Shown here: positions 28,178-35,846 of the stretch, one piece after another
How the letters are laid out: every line of letters starts with the position of its first letter
How positions within the stretch are numbered: position 1 is the stretch's first letter
DNA from: CAWIVH01 sp963839475
Lineage (GTDB): Bacteria; Acidobacteriota; UBA6911
Assembly: GCA_963839475.1 (NCBI GenBank)
Contig: CAWIVH010000001.1
Coordinates: forward strand, 620,001-684,000
Direction: 5' to 3'
Length of the DNA stretch: 64,000 nt
The notes under the pieces: model-generated
The model's database searches: none
The model's input: only the letters and a program-made list of their open reading frames with translations
What the model was told of the DNA's origin: nothing
Program-made: the position numbers and the translations under genes

Positions 28178-28477
28178 TCAGTGAGATTTTCTGAAGGCAA
28201 AACCGATAAGCACGATTGCGAACAGAGTCGCCAACCCGCCGACGAGATACATGAATCCGGGGGACGTCTGAGCCACCTCGTTGAACTTCTGCACCAGCGG
28301 CCCGCGATCGGGATGCCCGGTTTCGCCGTACATATAGATAATGATATAGAGAATGGCGCTTATGGCGATCACCGGGAATGCCAGCTTGAGAAAGCCGGGA
28401 ACATCCGTTCCTTCGCGTTCAGTGATCCAGCCGTCCGCGTAATTTTTTATGCCGGTCTGGTTCTTCTGCTCGGCCAT
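28178..28477 (-). CDS. 99-residue two-helix membrane protein, possible haem-less CcoP-anchor-like subunit
   Basis: A small membrane protein with two helices (about 30-50 and 73-94) and no CxxCH. The segment before helix 1 (YADGWITEREGTDVPGFLKL) and the helix itself recall the stretch before the second helix of CcoP (DGIEEYDNPLPRWW type), but the haem c domains of CcoP are absent. GGGAGAAG lies 7 bases before the ATG. It follows ccoN, ccoO and the 66-residue gene in the position where ccoP normally lies. The CcoP relation is tentative; it may be a lineage-specific subunit. Confidence 0.62.
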   Translation of the reverse strand: MAEQKNQTGIKNYADGWITEREGTDVPGFLKLAFPVIAISAILYIIIYMYGETGHPDRGPLVQKFNEVAQTSPGFMYLVGGLATLFAIVLIGFAFRKSH

Positions 28478-28529
28478 GATTCGCTTCTCCCTTTAGGATC
28501 CGGGGCAGGTCCCGGGATCGCAGTCTGTC

Positions 28530-28730
28530 TCAACTCACCGTGCCCTGGTCGCGGGATCCCGGTCCCTGCTCGCCGGAATCCTCATCCTCGAGCATCCTGT
28601 ACTTTGCCTCCTCGCTTCTCCGTCCCCAATATCCGTGTTTCAGCGACCGGATAAAAAAGAAGAGGGCTCCGAACGCGAGCAGGAAAAAAAGGAAGTACGA
28701 AAAGAAAATGCTCGGATAGGAATAATCCAT
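28530..28730 (-). CDS. 66-residue CcoQ-like small oxidase subunit
   Basis: One transmembrane helix (about 8-28, FFSYFLFFLLAFGALFFFI) followed by a charged tail (SLKHGYWGRRSEEAKYRM). It lies 12 bases after ccoO, the usual place of ccoQ, a small subunit that stabilises cbb3 oxidase. Identity to CcoQ is by position and layout, not by clear motifs. The last 15 residues (Gly/Asp/Ser/Gln-rich) look like read-through into a GGGAYC-rich repeat-like DNA stretch. AGAAGG precedes the ATG. Confidence 0.65.
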   Translation of the reverse strand: MDYSYPSIFFSYFLFFLLAFGALFFFIRSLKHGYWGRRSEEAKYRMLEDEDSGEQGPGSRDQGTVS

Positions 28731-28742
28731 GATCCTTCTCTC

Positions 28743-29312
28743 TTACTTCTCGTAATCGTTATCCGGACGCCAGTTCTTGGCCCGGCCAAGGGTTTGCAGG
28801 TATGCTGTCAGGGCTGAAAGTTCCGCGGGGTCGTTCGCGATCCACGGGAACGGCGGCATGATCGAGCCGGGCACCAGGTCCCGCGGATTCCGGAAATGGG
28901 TCTTGTGCCATTGAGCGTCATATTTGCCGCCGACGCGCGACAGGTCAGGACCGGTCCGTTTGGTTCCGAACATATGCGGATTGTCGTATACGAATTCGTC
29001 CGGTGTCGAGATCGGCGAATCCACTCCCCGCCAGCCTGATCGTTTGGTATCGGCGAACAAGGTCCGGGTCTGTTGGGTGTGGCAGTACCAGCAGCCCTCA
29101 CGGTTGTATATCTGCTTTCCCTTCATCTGCAGGTCATTAAGCGGGACGAGTTTCCCGGTCATTCCCTTGGACGGATCGCTGTTCTCGAACGGATGACCCC
29201 AGCTTTTGTCGATCATGGGCGGCACAACCGTCGTCAGCACGCCGCCGATGAAAAACAACAGAAGCGCTGCGGCCACCGCGAAGGAAGCGCTGTTATCAGC
29301 TTTGCTCAGCAT
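28743..29312 (-). CDS. ccoO: Cytochrome cbb3 oxidase monohaem subunit CcoO
   Basis: A 189-residue membrane-anchored c-type cytochrome, subunit II of cbb3 oxidase. One N-terminal helix (FAVAAALLLFFIGGVLTTVV), then the family pattern QIYNREGCWYCHTQQTR with the haem site CWYCH, GTKRTGPDLSRVGGKY, and the axial-Met region PGSIMPPFPW. The ATG at 29312 has GGAGA at 8 bases; an upstream in-frame extension overlaps ccoN and is rejected. It is translated 19 bases after ccoN. With CcoP absent, this is the only haem c on the oxidase itself. Confidence 0.95.
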   Translation of the reverse strand: MLSKADNSASFAVAAALLLFFIGGVLTTVVPPMIDKSWGHPFENSDPSKGMTGKLVPLNDLQMKGKQIYNREGCWYCHTQQTRTLFADTKRSGWRGVDSPISTPDEFVYDNPHMFGTKRTGPDLSRVGGKYDAQWHKTHFRNPRDLVPGSIMPPFPWIANDPAELSALTAYLQTLGRAKNWRPDNDYEK

Positions 29313-29331
29313 TGATTTTTCTCCTTTCCGC

Positions 29332-30747
29332 TCACGCTGCCGCCGTTTTTTCGCCGGGGCCGCCCTCTTTGGCACCGATCACCGTCGCCATGATGTTGTA
29401 GGCGAAAAACACGATGCCCAGGAAGATAAGCACGCCGGAGAAGAACCGGACAATCCAGGTTGGCTGCAATGAGATGACCGTATCGATGAAGGGAATCGAC
29501 GGGTTATTCCACTGCCACCCCTGCCAGAAACCGCCCAGCCACAGGGTGACAAAAAAGCCCAGGCCGCCCACCAACATTAGCCAGAAACTCCAGTTGGCCA
29601 TGGAGTCCGAGTGTAGCCTCGTCCCGAACACCCTCGGAATGATGTGATAGATCCCGGCGATCGCGAAAAACGAAAATGCCCCGAGCACGGCCATGTGGGC
29701 ATGGCCGGGGATCCAGTCGGTTTTCGACACGATCGCGTTTACGACGCGTAGACTGTGCATAGGCCCCTGGAAGCAGGTGAGGAGGTAGAAGATCACCCCC
29801 GTCATGAGAAATTTGAGGGGAACGTTTTCGCGCAATTGCTGCCACTGTCCCTGCATGGTGGCGAAGAAATTGTAGACCACCGCCCATACCGGGATCAGGA
29901 GCATCACCGAGAAGGCGATGGCGATGGTCTGGAGCCACTGGGAAATCGGCCCGTGGATCATGTGGTGCGCGCCAGTCCAGACATAGACGAAGGCCAGCGA
30001 CCAGAAACCGATCATGGACAGTTTATGGCTGTACAGCGGGGTGTTCGAAGCTCTGGGAATGAAGTAATAAGCCAGGGCCAGGCCGATGGGCGTGAAAATG
30101 AGCCCTACCGCATTGTGAACGTACATCCAGTTCAGATTCGCCTGGTTGACCCCGGTGGCAAACAGCACCGCGAAATTGCCGGTCAGATAAACGAATGCCG
30201 TCCAAAGGATGGTCCCCATCACATACCACAGCGAAACGTACATCTGCAGATATTTGCGCTGGGCGATAGTTCCGAAAATGTTGGCTCCGAACATGATCCA
30301 CGCAACCACGACCAGCACGTCGAGCGGGAGAGGCAGTTCGGCATACTCCAGGCCTTGATTCCAGCCGGCCAGCAGAGAGACAACGGCGCCGAGGACGATG
30401 ACATTCCAAATAACGGCTGTCGCCACACCCAGCTTCTCACTCCACAGCTTGACCCCACAAAGGCGGGGGACCAGGTAAAAAGCGAGACCCATGTCGGCCG
30501 CCAGCAGCCAGCCAAAAAGCATTCCGTTGATGTGCAGCGGCCGGAGGCGGCCATAAGTGAAAATGGAGACCGTGCCCAGCAGCTCGGGCCAGACGAATTT
30601 TGCGGCAATGGTTATCGCAATGATCCCAACAATGAAGAAATAGGCGACGCCGCTGAGCAAAAACCAGCGTGCAGTCAGGTCGGAATGTTCGACTGCTGCG
30701 CCTCCGGTCCGGGCTCTCACCTCGCCTGAAGTATTGTTTGGTGCCAT
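29332..30747 (-). CDS. ccoN: Cytochrome cbb3 oxidase catalytic subunit CcoN
   Basis: The 471-residue membrane subunit that reduces oxygen to water at a haem b3-CuB centre. About 12 helices. The metal ligands are visible: His in RPLHINGMLFGWL (low-spin haem), His in YVHNAVG, the HH pair in FVYVWTGAHHMIH with the nearby Tyr expected to be cross-linked, and GHAHMAVLG for haem ligands. The spacing is that of C-family (cbb3) oxidases, not A-type. GGAG precedes the ATG by 6 bases. It lies 110 bases downstream of the heptahaem cytochrome gene. Confidence 0.97.
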   Translation of the reverse strand: MAPNNTSGEVRARTGGAAVEHSDLTARWFLLSGVAYFFIVGIIAITIAAKFVWPELLGTVSIFTYGRLRPLHINGMLFGWLLAADMGLAFYLVPRLCGVKLWSEKLGVATAVIWNVIVLGAVVSLLAGWNQGLEYAELPLPLDVLVVVAWIMFGANIFGTIAQRKYLQMYVSLWYVMGTILWTAFVYLTGNFAVLFATGVNQANLNWMYVHNAVGLIFTPIGLALAYYFIPRASNTPLYSHKLSMIGFWSLAFVYVWTGAHHMIHGPISQWLQTIAIAFSVMLLIPVWAVVYNFFATMQGQWQQLRENVPLKFLMTGVIFYLLTCFQGPMHSLRVVNAIVSKTDWIPGHAHMAVLGAFSFFAIAGIYHIIPRVFGTRLHSDSMANWSFWLMLVGGLGFFVTLWLGGFWQGWQWNNPSIPFIDTVISLQPTWIVRFFSGVLIFLGIVFFAYNIMATVIGAKEGGPGEKTAAA

Positions 30748-30857
30748 AGGGACTCCACGGGAAAAATCGGCTGTAAGCGCCGAGTTTCAGCTATACGAAT
30801 CCTCACCTGAAAACCGTCAGAGAAATCCCGCGCCCGACGCCGGACTTCCCTGCGGGA

Positions 30858-32633
30858 TCACTTGATGTTCATGCTGCGAATGAAGTTGACGAGGTCTCCG
30901 ACCTCGTTTTGAGAAAGCCCATAATCCATCCAGGGCGGCATGGCCGTTCCCTGGACCCCGTACAGGATCGATTCAAACAGGCGCCGGTCGTTCAGGCTAT
31001 TGACAAATGCGCTGTTGCGCAGGTTTCGCGGACGGGGGACGATGTCGACCGAATTCGGCCCCTTCCCATCGGCTTTGCGCCCGTGGCAACCTGAACAGCG
31101 CTGCACGAAGGTGGTTTCGCCACGCCCCGCCGATTCGGCGCCGGCGGCTACGGGGTTCTTTTCCGGAACCGAGCGGGCTTTGAGCTCCTTCCGGGGTTCG
31201 TTCACGTAGGTTTTCTCCACATGGGCAAACACCCCGCGAACCTGCTCATCATTCAGGACCTTTCCCCATGCGGGCATCGACGTGCCCGGAACGCCTTCAC
31301 GGATCGACTGGTAGAACCGGTCGGCCGGTTTGCTGTTGATAAACGCGGCGCGGGTCAAGTCGCGCGGCGCCGGATCCAGGTACCATGCAATCGTGCCGCT
31401 CCCGTCTCCCTTGTCGCCGTGGCAGCGGGCGCAGAGCCCGGCATAGGTTGCCTCCGGCGTCGGAAAAGCGGGAGGAGTGTTGAGGCCGGTGAGGTAGGCC
31501 GAGAGAGCACGGAATTCCCTGGCCTGGAAGCGGAAGGCCGGCATGATTGAATCCGGGATGCGGGAGCGGGGATCCTTGAAGTGATCCTGCAGCCATTCCT
31601 CGTTCTTAATCAAGCCCTCGAAACTCAGATCGGGCGCGATGCCGCCATCCGCGGTTCCCATCTTGTGGCAAGCGGTGCAGGCTCGGCTGCGCAGTGACTT
31701 TTCGCCTTCGGCAGCCAGCACCTTGGAGTCTTCTGCGCCAACAGGTTCCTCTTTAGCCGGCACTCTTTCGTTCAGGCGGGCGCGGTAGCGTTCCATCGAG
31801 GTCTCGGCAAAGTTCATTCCGCGCCTGCTTTTGAGGAATATCACCAGTGCTTTTGTATCGTCTTCGCTGAGGTTGAATTTGGGCATGAAGGAAGTGGCGA
31901 TGTTGGCCCTGGGTTCGACAATCGACTCCCAGAGGTAGTCCAGCTTCCACTTTTTGCCCACCTCGGTCAGGTCCGGTCCCAGGGTGCCTTCGGAGAGCCC
32001 GTCGATGCGGTGGCACCCATAGCAATTCTGACTGAAGAAGAGTTTTCTTCCTTTGTCGACCTGGGCCGTTCCCTGGAAATTCTCCTCGGTGTGGCACAGC
32101 GCACATTTGGCCTGCATATATTCTTTGCCTTTGAGCTTGGAGGCAAAGTCGCTGCGCCATTCCGACTGCGTCACGTAGCCGATCATCGGCTCGGGCCAGA
32201 AGGGATCCTGCCCGTGACTGTAGAAGGTCTTCAGCCCCCGCCCTTGTCCATCGTGACAGACGGTGCATCCAAAATCCGAAAATTTGTGCCGCCGTTCCCA
32301 TCGCCCGTTGACCAGACGGTCTCCGAGAGCTTCCGAGTAGGGATGGGTCTTGAGTGGCTGGAAATGCTCTTTGAACCTCGGATCATCCGAGGCAATGTGA
32401 CAGGTAAGGCAGCGGTCGACATGCGTGTCGCCGAACTGGGTCACGATCACCTGTTCGATCCGGGGCTGCCGGGCATCGAGAGCGGCGCGCTCGGCGTCCG
32501 TTTTCGCCAGCGTGCGCGCCTGATCGAAATAGGCGTACTGCTGTCTTTCCCAGGGGTGGAAAAACTGGTCGTAAAAAACGATGCCGTGAACTATCAGAAC
32601 GACGAAGGCTGCGATGGCTAATGCTGTGCGCAT
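30858..32633 (-). CDS. Heptahaem c-type cytochrome of the bc module
   Basis: A 591-residue membrane-anchored periplasmic cytochrome with one N-terminal helix (residues 3-21) and seven CxxCH sites: CLTCH, CTVCH, CALCH, CYGCH, CTACH, CARCH and CSGCH. The N-terminal part resembles multihaem domains; the rest is three or four class-I cytochrome c domains, each ending in a Met region such as SIMPAF, GTSMPAWG and GTAMPPW. It lies between cytochrome b and ccoN, exactly where a c1-type cytochrome would be. It probably takes electrons from the Rieske protein and may pass them directly to CcoN/CcoO; this is inferred from context. Confidence 0.92.
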   Translation of the reverse strand: MRTALAIAAFVVLIVHGIVFYDQFFHPWERQQYAYFDQARTLAKTDAERAALDARQPRIEQVIVTQFGDTHVDRCLTCHIASDDPRFKEHFQPLKTHPYSEALGDRLVNGRWERRHKFSDFGCTVCHDGQGRGLKTFYSHGQDPFWPEPMIGYVTQSEWRSDFASKLKGKEYMQAKCALCHTEENFQGTAQVDKGRKLFFSQNCYGCHRIDGLSEGTLGPDLTEVGKKWKLDYLWESIVEPRANIATSFMPKFNLSEDDTKALVIFLKSRRGMNFAETSMERYRARLNERVPAKEEPVGAEDSKVLAAEGEKSLRSRACTACHKMGTADGGIAPDLSFEGLIKNEEWLQDHFKDPRSRIPDSIMPAFRFQAREFRALSAYLTGLNTPPAFPTPEATYAGLCARCHGDKGDGSGTIAWYLDPAPRDLTRAAFINSKPADRFYQSIREGVPGTSMPAWGKVLNDEQVRGVFAHVEKTYVNEPRKELKARSVPEKNPVAAGAESAGRGETTFVQRCSGCHGRKADGKGPNSVDIVPRPRNLRNSAFVNSLNDRRLFESILYGVQGTAMPPWMDYGLSQNEVGDLVNFIRSMNIK

Positions 32634-32649
32634 ATGGTTTTCCCCTCCC

Positions 32650-33009
32650 TCACCACGGTGTGACGAAGGACCAGTTGGGGCCCCGGAAGAATGTGCCGAT
32701 AATAATCAGGATGATGTTGATCAGCACAAAGGATACGAATAAGGTGTTGGCCAGGAGACGTTCGCGTGCGAACCAGCGGCCTACTCCCCCCGGATTGCGG
32801 TCAAGATAGGGGAGTAGGAAAAGCACCAGGACAGCGATAGTCGGGAGGCCTATGCCTCCCCAGAACGCCGAATAGCTCACCATCTCCTGCAACCCGAGGA
32901 AATACCATGGCGCTTTGGCGGGATTGGGCGGATGCATGACGTTGACCGGCTCCTCAAGCGGCGCACTGAACAGAAGGGAGAGCGTAAGGATCACGGCCAG
33001 GGTGAGCAT
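32650..33009 (-). CDS. Cytochrome b, C-terminal part (subunit IV-like), separated by a frameshift
   Basis: About 119 residues with three transmembrane helices (LTLAVILTLSLLF; TIAVLVLFLLPYL; NTLFVSFVLINIILIIIG) and the quinol-site segment KAPWYFLGLQE, the counterpart of PEWY. The expected lead-in (VYSWPHLLMSELF) is in another frame in the gene just upstream, so this is not a normal independent subunit IV gene. Reading the C of TTTCGTC as extra (near 33016) joins both frames into one 430-residue cytochrome b. TTG at 33012 or ATG at 33009 could start it if truly split. Confidence 0.82.
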   Translation of the reverse strand: MLTLAVILTLSLLFSAPLEEPVNVMHPPNPAKAPWYFLGLQEMVSYSAFWGGIGLPTIAVLVLFLLPYLDRNPGGVGRWFARERLLANTLFVSFVLINIILIIIGTFFRGPNWSFVTPW

Positions 33010-33943
33010 CAAGACGAAATAGCTCGGACATCAGAAGGTGCGGCCAGCTGTACACCGAATTATCGGGGACATTGCCTACCTTGGTGAAGGGGCCACGAAC
33101 GAATCCCTGAAGCCCATAGGTTTTGAGCTTGCCGGCAATTCGAGCCGCTGCAGGCGAACCGGCTGTCATGGCGGGAACCGGCAGGGGACGGGTTTCAGAC
33201 TCTTCGGGACGGGAAAGGCCGCCGTCTTTCCGGATGCGCCAGAAATGCACGGCGAGCAGGATCACAATTACCAGAGGAAGCACCGCCACATGCAGGACAT
33301 AGAACCGCAGCAGCGCCTCCTGGCCCACGGTCGAATCGCCGAGCAGCAGGAACTGGATCTGCTTTCCCACCATCGGGGCGTAACCCGCGATCGCGGTGCC
33401 GACGGTGATGGCCCAGAATGCCAACTGGTCCCAGGGGAGCAGGTATCCTGTGAAGCTCATGAACAGGGTCAGCAGCAGCAGGATTACGCCGATCACCCAG
33501 TTGAATTCCCTGGGTTTTTTATAGGCTCCGGTCAGAAATACACGGCACAAATGCAGGAATACCGCCGCCACCATGCCATGAGCCGACCAGCGATGCATGT
33601 TGCGCAGAAAAACCCCGAAAGCCACCGATCCCTGCAAATCAAGCATCCGGTCGTAGGCTTGTGCCGTGGAGGGCACGTAATAAAACATCAGCAGGATGCC
33701 CGTCAGCACCAGGACGACAAAAAGGAAGAAGGAGATCAGGCCCAGCCCCAGGGTGTAGGCTGGCCGCAGTGTGTTTCGATGAACCTTGACGGGATGAATG
33801 TGCAGGAAGAAATTGGTAAAGCTGGTGGAAGCCCGCTCGTGATCGGAGGCCGGAACCGGATTCCGGAAGACCGACTGCCAGATGTTGGACGGCAGACTCC
33901 GCAGGACCATCCACGCCGACATTTTTTTGTCTGTCTCGCTCAT
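32954..33943 (-). CDS. Cytochrome b (b6-like) of bc-type complex, N-terminal part, frameshifted at its 3' end
   Basis: Quinol-oxidising membrane subunit. Four helices carry the two haem-ligand pairs: His with 13 residues between in HRWSAHGMVAAVFLH, and His with 14 residues between in HVAVLPLVIVILLAVH, the longer spacing being b6-like. LLPWDQLAFWA is also typical. After MSELF the frame runs into about 20 unrelated residues, while the true continuation lies in the next frame (the overlapping 32650-33009 gene). Its ATG overlaps the Rieske stop as ATGA (33940-33943), so the genes are coupled. A sequencing error or a real recent frameshift both fit. Confidence 0.88.
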   Translation of the reverse strand: MSETDKKMSAWMVLRSLPSNIWQSVFRNPVPASDHERASTSFTNFFLHIHPVKVHRNTLRPAYTLGLGLISFFLFVVLVLTGILLMFYYVPSTAQAYDRMLDLQGSVAFGVFLRNMHRWSAHGMVAAVFLHLCRVFLTGAYKKPREFNWVIGVILLLLTLFMSFTGYLLPWDQLAFWAITVGTAIAGYAPMVGKQIQFLLLGDSTVGQEALLRFYVLHVAVLPLVIVILLAVHFWRIRKDGGLSRPEESETRPLPVPAMTAGSPAAARIAGKLKTYGLQGFVRGPFTKVGNVPDNSVYSWPHLLMSELFRLDAHPGRDPYALPSVQCAA

Positions 33944-34434
33944 ACGCTAAAATAACTCCCGGGCTCCACCTCGATGCCCTTGTCGACCTCTATTTCTCCA
34001 TTAGGGGCCAAGCTCACCTTGAACCATGGCAGTGGCTTCGGCGCCGGTCCCCCTGTGACATTGCCATCCTGGTCGAATCTGGACCCGTGGCAGGGACAGG
34101 CAAAGCCTGTTTCCGCGACCCCAACGATGCAGCCGAGATGCGTACATGTCGTCGATATCGCCGCGAGTTTGTTGCCCTCACGTATGATACAGACCCGCCT
34201 GACATCCAGGGATATTCGCGTTCCGGGGGGGAATTCTTCCGGCCGGCCGATATTGAAGCGGTTCGGCTGGCCGTAGGTCGCCCGGGGCTTGATGAAAACA
34301 AAATTGGAAAATGCGCTCAAAATTCCGGAGCCGAGCAACCCGAATCCCGTCAGCCACGACAGAAGTTTTCTCCGGCCTACAGGCTCGTCTGCCGGGGGGT
34401 TGCTATCGTGCATTTTTACCTTTATTTCTGCCAT
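33940..34434 (-). CDS. Rieske [2Fe-2S] protein of bc-type complex
   Basis: A 164-residue membrane-anchored iron-sulfur protein that takes electrons from quinol at cytochrome b. RRKLLSWLT precedes one helix (GFGLLGSGILSAFSNFVF), giving a Tat-like anchor. Cluster ligands are clear: CTHLGC and CPCHGS, with PLPWFKV after them. GGAGG lies about 10 bases before the ATG. The 5' end overlaps the ccoS-like gene by 32 bases and the 3' end overlaps cytochrome b by 4, showing tight operon structure. Confidence 0.95.
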   Translation of the reverse strand: MAEIKVKMHDSNPPADEPVGRRKLLSWLTGFGLLGSGILSAFSNFVFIKPRATYGQPNRFNIGRPEEFPPGTRISLDVRRVCIIREGNKLAAISTTCTHLGCIVGVAETGFACPCHGSRFDQDGNVTGGPAPKPLPWFKVSLAPNGEIEVDKGIEVEPGSYFSV

Positions 34435-34606
34435 GCTTTTGCACCTCCGAGGGTTCAGCGCCTTCGTCGAGGTCCGACCAGAATACCTGGTATTTCACAT
34501 CCTCGATATTGCGGAAATAGTCCTTTTTTACGGCATAGATGAAGAGGCAGGCGGCACCCAATCCCATCAGGAGGCTTGCGGCAATCGCAACCCAAGTCAG
34601 CTCCAT
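34403..34606 (-). CDS. CcoS-like cbb3 oxidase assembly protein
   Basis: A 67-residue protein with one transmembrane helix (WVAIAASLLMGLGAACLFIYAV) followed by KKDYFRNIEDVKYQVFWSDLDE, which has the CcoS pattern of a short loop, D/E pair, then an aromatic-rich segment and acidic tail. CcoS is needed for cofactor insertion into cbb3 oxidase. The ATG at 34606 has GAGG 6 bases upstream; an upstream extension to 34681 lacks support. It is the first gene of the respiratory cluster, unlike standard ccoGHIS order. Confidence 0.8.
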   Translation of the reverse strand: MELTWVAIAASLLMGLGAACLFIYAVKKDYFRNIEDVKYQVFWSDLDEGAEPSEVQKHGRNKGKNAR

Positions 34607-34870
34607 GAGCGCCTCTGAACTCCGTTCTGTAACCGATCGAAACCGTCTGAAAACATTCTGGCCGTCGACCATACTATCCACCTAAACTCTGCGGTCAAGA
34701 AAAACCGAATGGATTTTTAATGTTATTGCGGATTTGTTATGTTTATGCGTAAATATTGAGTATTAGGCGGTTACCTGCTAAGTTCTTACTGGCGCTGCTC
34801 CGTGCCCCCGAATACATCCTTCCCGGAACATGGAAGCAGAGAAAAAGCCAATTCACGGCGGGAGTTTTCT
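34607..34870. promoter_or_regulatory. AT-rich divergent intergenic region between respiratory cluster and HTH gene
   Basis: About 260 bases between divergent genes. The stretch 34715-34770 is much richer in A/T than the surroundings (GGATTTTTAATGTTATTGCG, TTTATGCGTAAATATTGAG), as expected for promoters of both units. No consensus FNR box (TTGAT-N4-ATCAA) was found, so oxygen control by FNR is not supported here. Exact promoter boxes cannot be fixed by eye. Confidence 0.4.
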
Positions 34871-35779
34871 ATGGAAAACATGCTCAAACCAGACGGCACA
34901 AAGATCCGGATTCTGCGCATTCAGCGCGGATTGCAGCAACAGGATTTGGCGCGTATAGCCGGTGTGAGATCGAGAACGGTTCAGCGCCTGGAGGAGGGCG
35001 GCAATTCCTCCCACAAGGTATTAGGATCGCTGGCGAGCGCCCTTGAAGTGAATTTGGATGAACTCTGCCATGGAGGCGGATCCGCCCGCAAGATGGTCGC
35101 CGTCCCCAGGACCTGCCGGGGTAGGATCAAAGACGGGATTCATGCCATTTTCGACAACTGCTACCCCTTCCTGCCCGCCTGCCGGATGATGGCGGTCTCC
35201 TCCGCATTGGTTATGGTGGCCGCACTGGCGATCCGACTTTCACCTATGCTCGTGGAGGAGGAAGGAGAGGCAACCTTCGGCAGCGCCCATCTGCCGTCGG
35301 CACTCGTGGCCTTGGCCAATCAATCGTCGAGCCAGGCGGCATCGAGCAAAAGCCGGCTTTCCCGGGAAGAAAAGACCAAAGCAACTCAGATCGCCGGGAA
35401 TGCCATCCCGATGCGGATGTTGACCGCGCCGTCAGCGCCGATGCTCGAAACCACCCCGACCTCAGTTCCTGTCCGGCAGCAACAGTACGCAACTCACCCG
35501 CAATCCTCGTCCGCGACCAATTATATGGAATGGCTGGCGAGTCTGGCTGAGTCCTATCCATCCACTTCCATAAATATCGGCATCCACTCCCAGGAGGCCA
35601 CTTCGCTGCCGAAGCTACAGAAGCCGCAGCTTCCAAATTATGTCCGGTTCGCCCCGGAAAGCTCCGGAACCGGCGATGGCGATGGCGCAGGCATAATCAC
35701 GCGCTCGATAATCAAGTCCGGCAAGAGCACCGCAGCGCTCTTCACCAAGATCGGTGGATCGGTCAAGAGGGCTTTTTGA
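34871..35779 (+). CDS. Membrane-anchored HTH (XRE-type) regulator
   Basis: 302 residues. Residues 10-64 are a Cro/CI-type helix-turn-helix (KIRILRIQRG, LQQQDLARIAGVRSRTVQRLE, LASALEVNLDELC). One hydrophobic helix follows at about 106-126 (RMMAVSSALVMVAALAI), then a Ser/Thr/Ala/Gln-rich tail of about 175 residues with no recognised domain. GGAG lies 6 bases before the ATG at 34871. It is divergent from the bc-cbb3 cluster and 67 bases upstream of the squalene-hopene cyclase gene, so it may control either. A membrane-bound one-component regulator is a reasonable but unproven reading. Confidence 0.8.
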   Translation: MENMLKPDGTKIRILRIQRGLQQQDLARIAGVRSRTVQRLEEGGNSSHKVLGSLASALEVNLDELCHGGGSARKMVAVPRTCRGRIKDGIHAIFDNCYPFLPACRMMAVSSALVMVAALAIRLSPMLVEEEGEATFGSAHLPSALVALANQSSSQAASSKSRLSREEKTKATQIAGNAIPMRMLTAPSAPMLETTPTSVPVRQQQYATHPQSSSATNYMEWLASLAESYPSTSINIGIHSQEATSLPKLQKPQLPNYVRFAPESSGTGDGDGAGIITRSIIKSGKSTAALFTKIGGSVKRAF

Positions 35780-35846
35780 GAGGACCGGATCCTGGGTTAT
35801 AATTCCTCCTTTTGTTGCCCGAGATGAAGCCCGGGATTGAGTCATT

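Noticed and set aside
30825..30858. ATCCCGC/GCGGGAT inverted repeat as a terminator before ccoN
   Set aside because: The loop is about 20 bases, there is no T-run, and it touches the stop codon of the upstream gene; read-through into ccoN is expected.
33011..33022. Programmed +1 frameshift site in cytochrome b
   Set aside because: The sequence CTATTTCGTCTT has no known slippery motif, in-frame stop or stimulatory element, so an error or simple mutation is more likely.
33038..33955. 305-codon plus-strand frame over cytochrome b
   Set aside because: Charged, Gln/His-rich pseudo-protein with no domain; the minus strand carries cytochrome b haem-ligand motifs.
34607..34870. FNR/Fix-type anaerobox controlling the oxidase cluster
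   Set aside because: No TTGAT-N4-ATCAA or close variant could be found in the divergent region.
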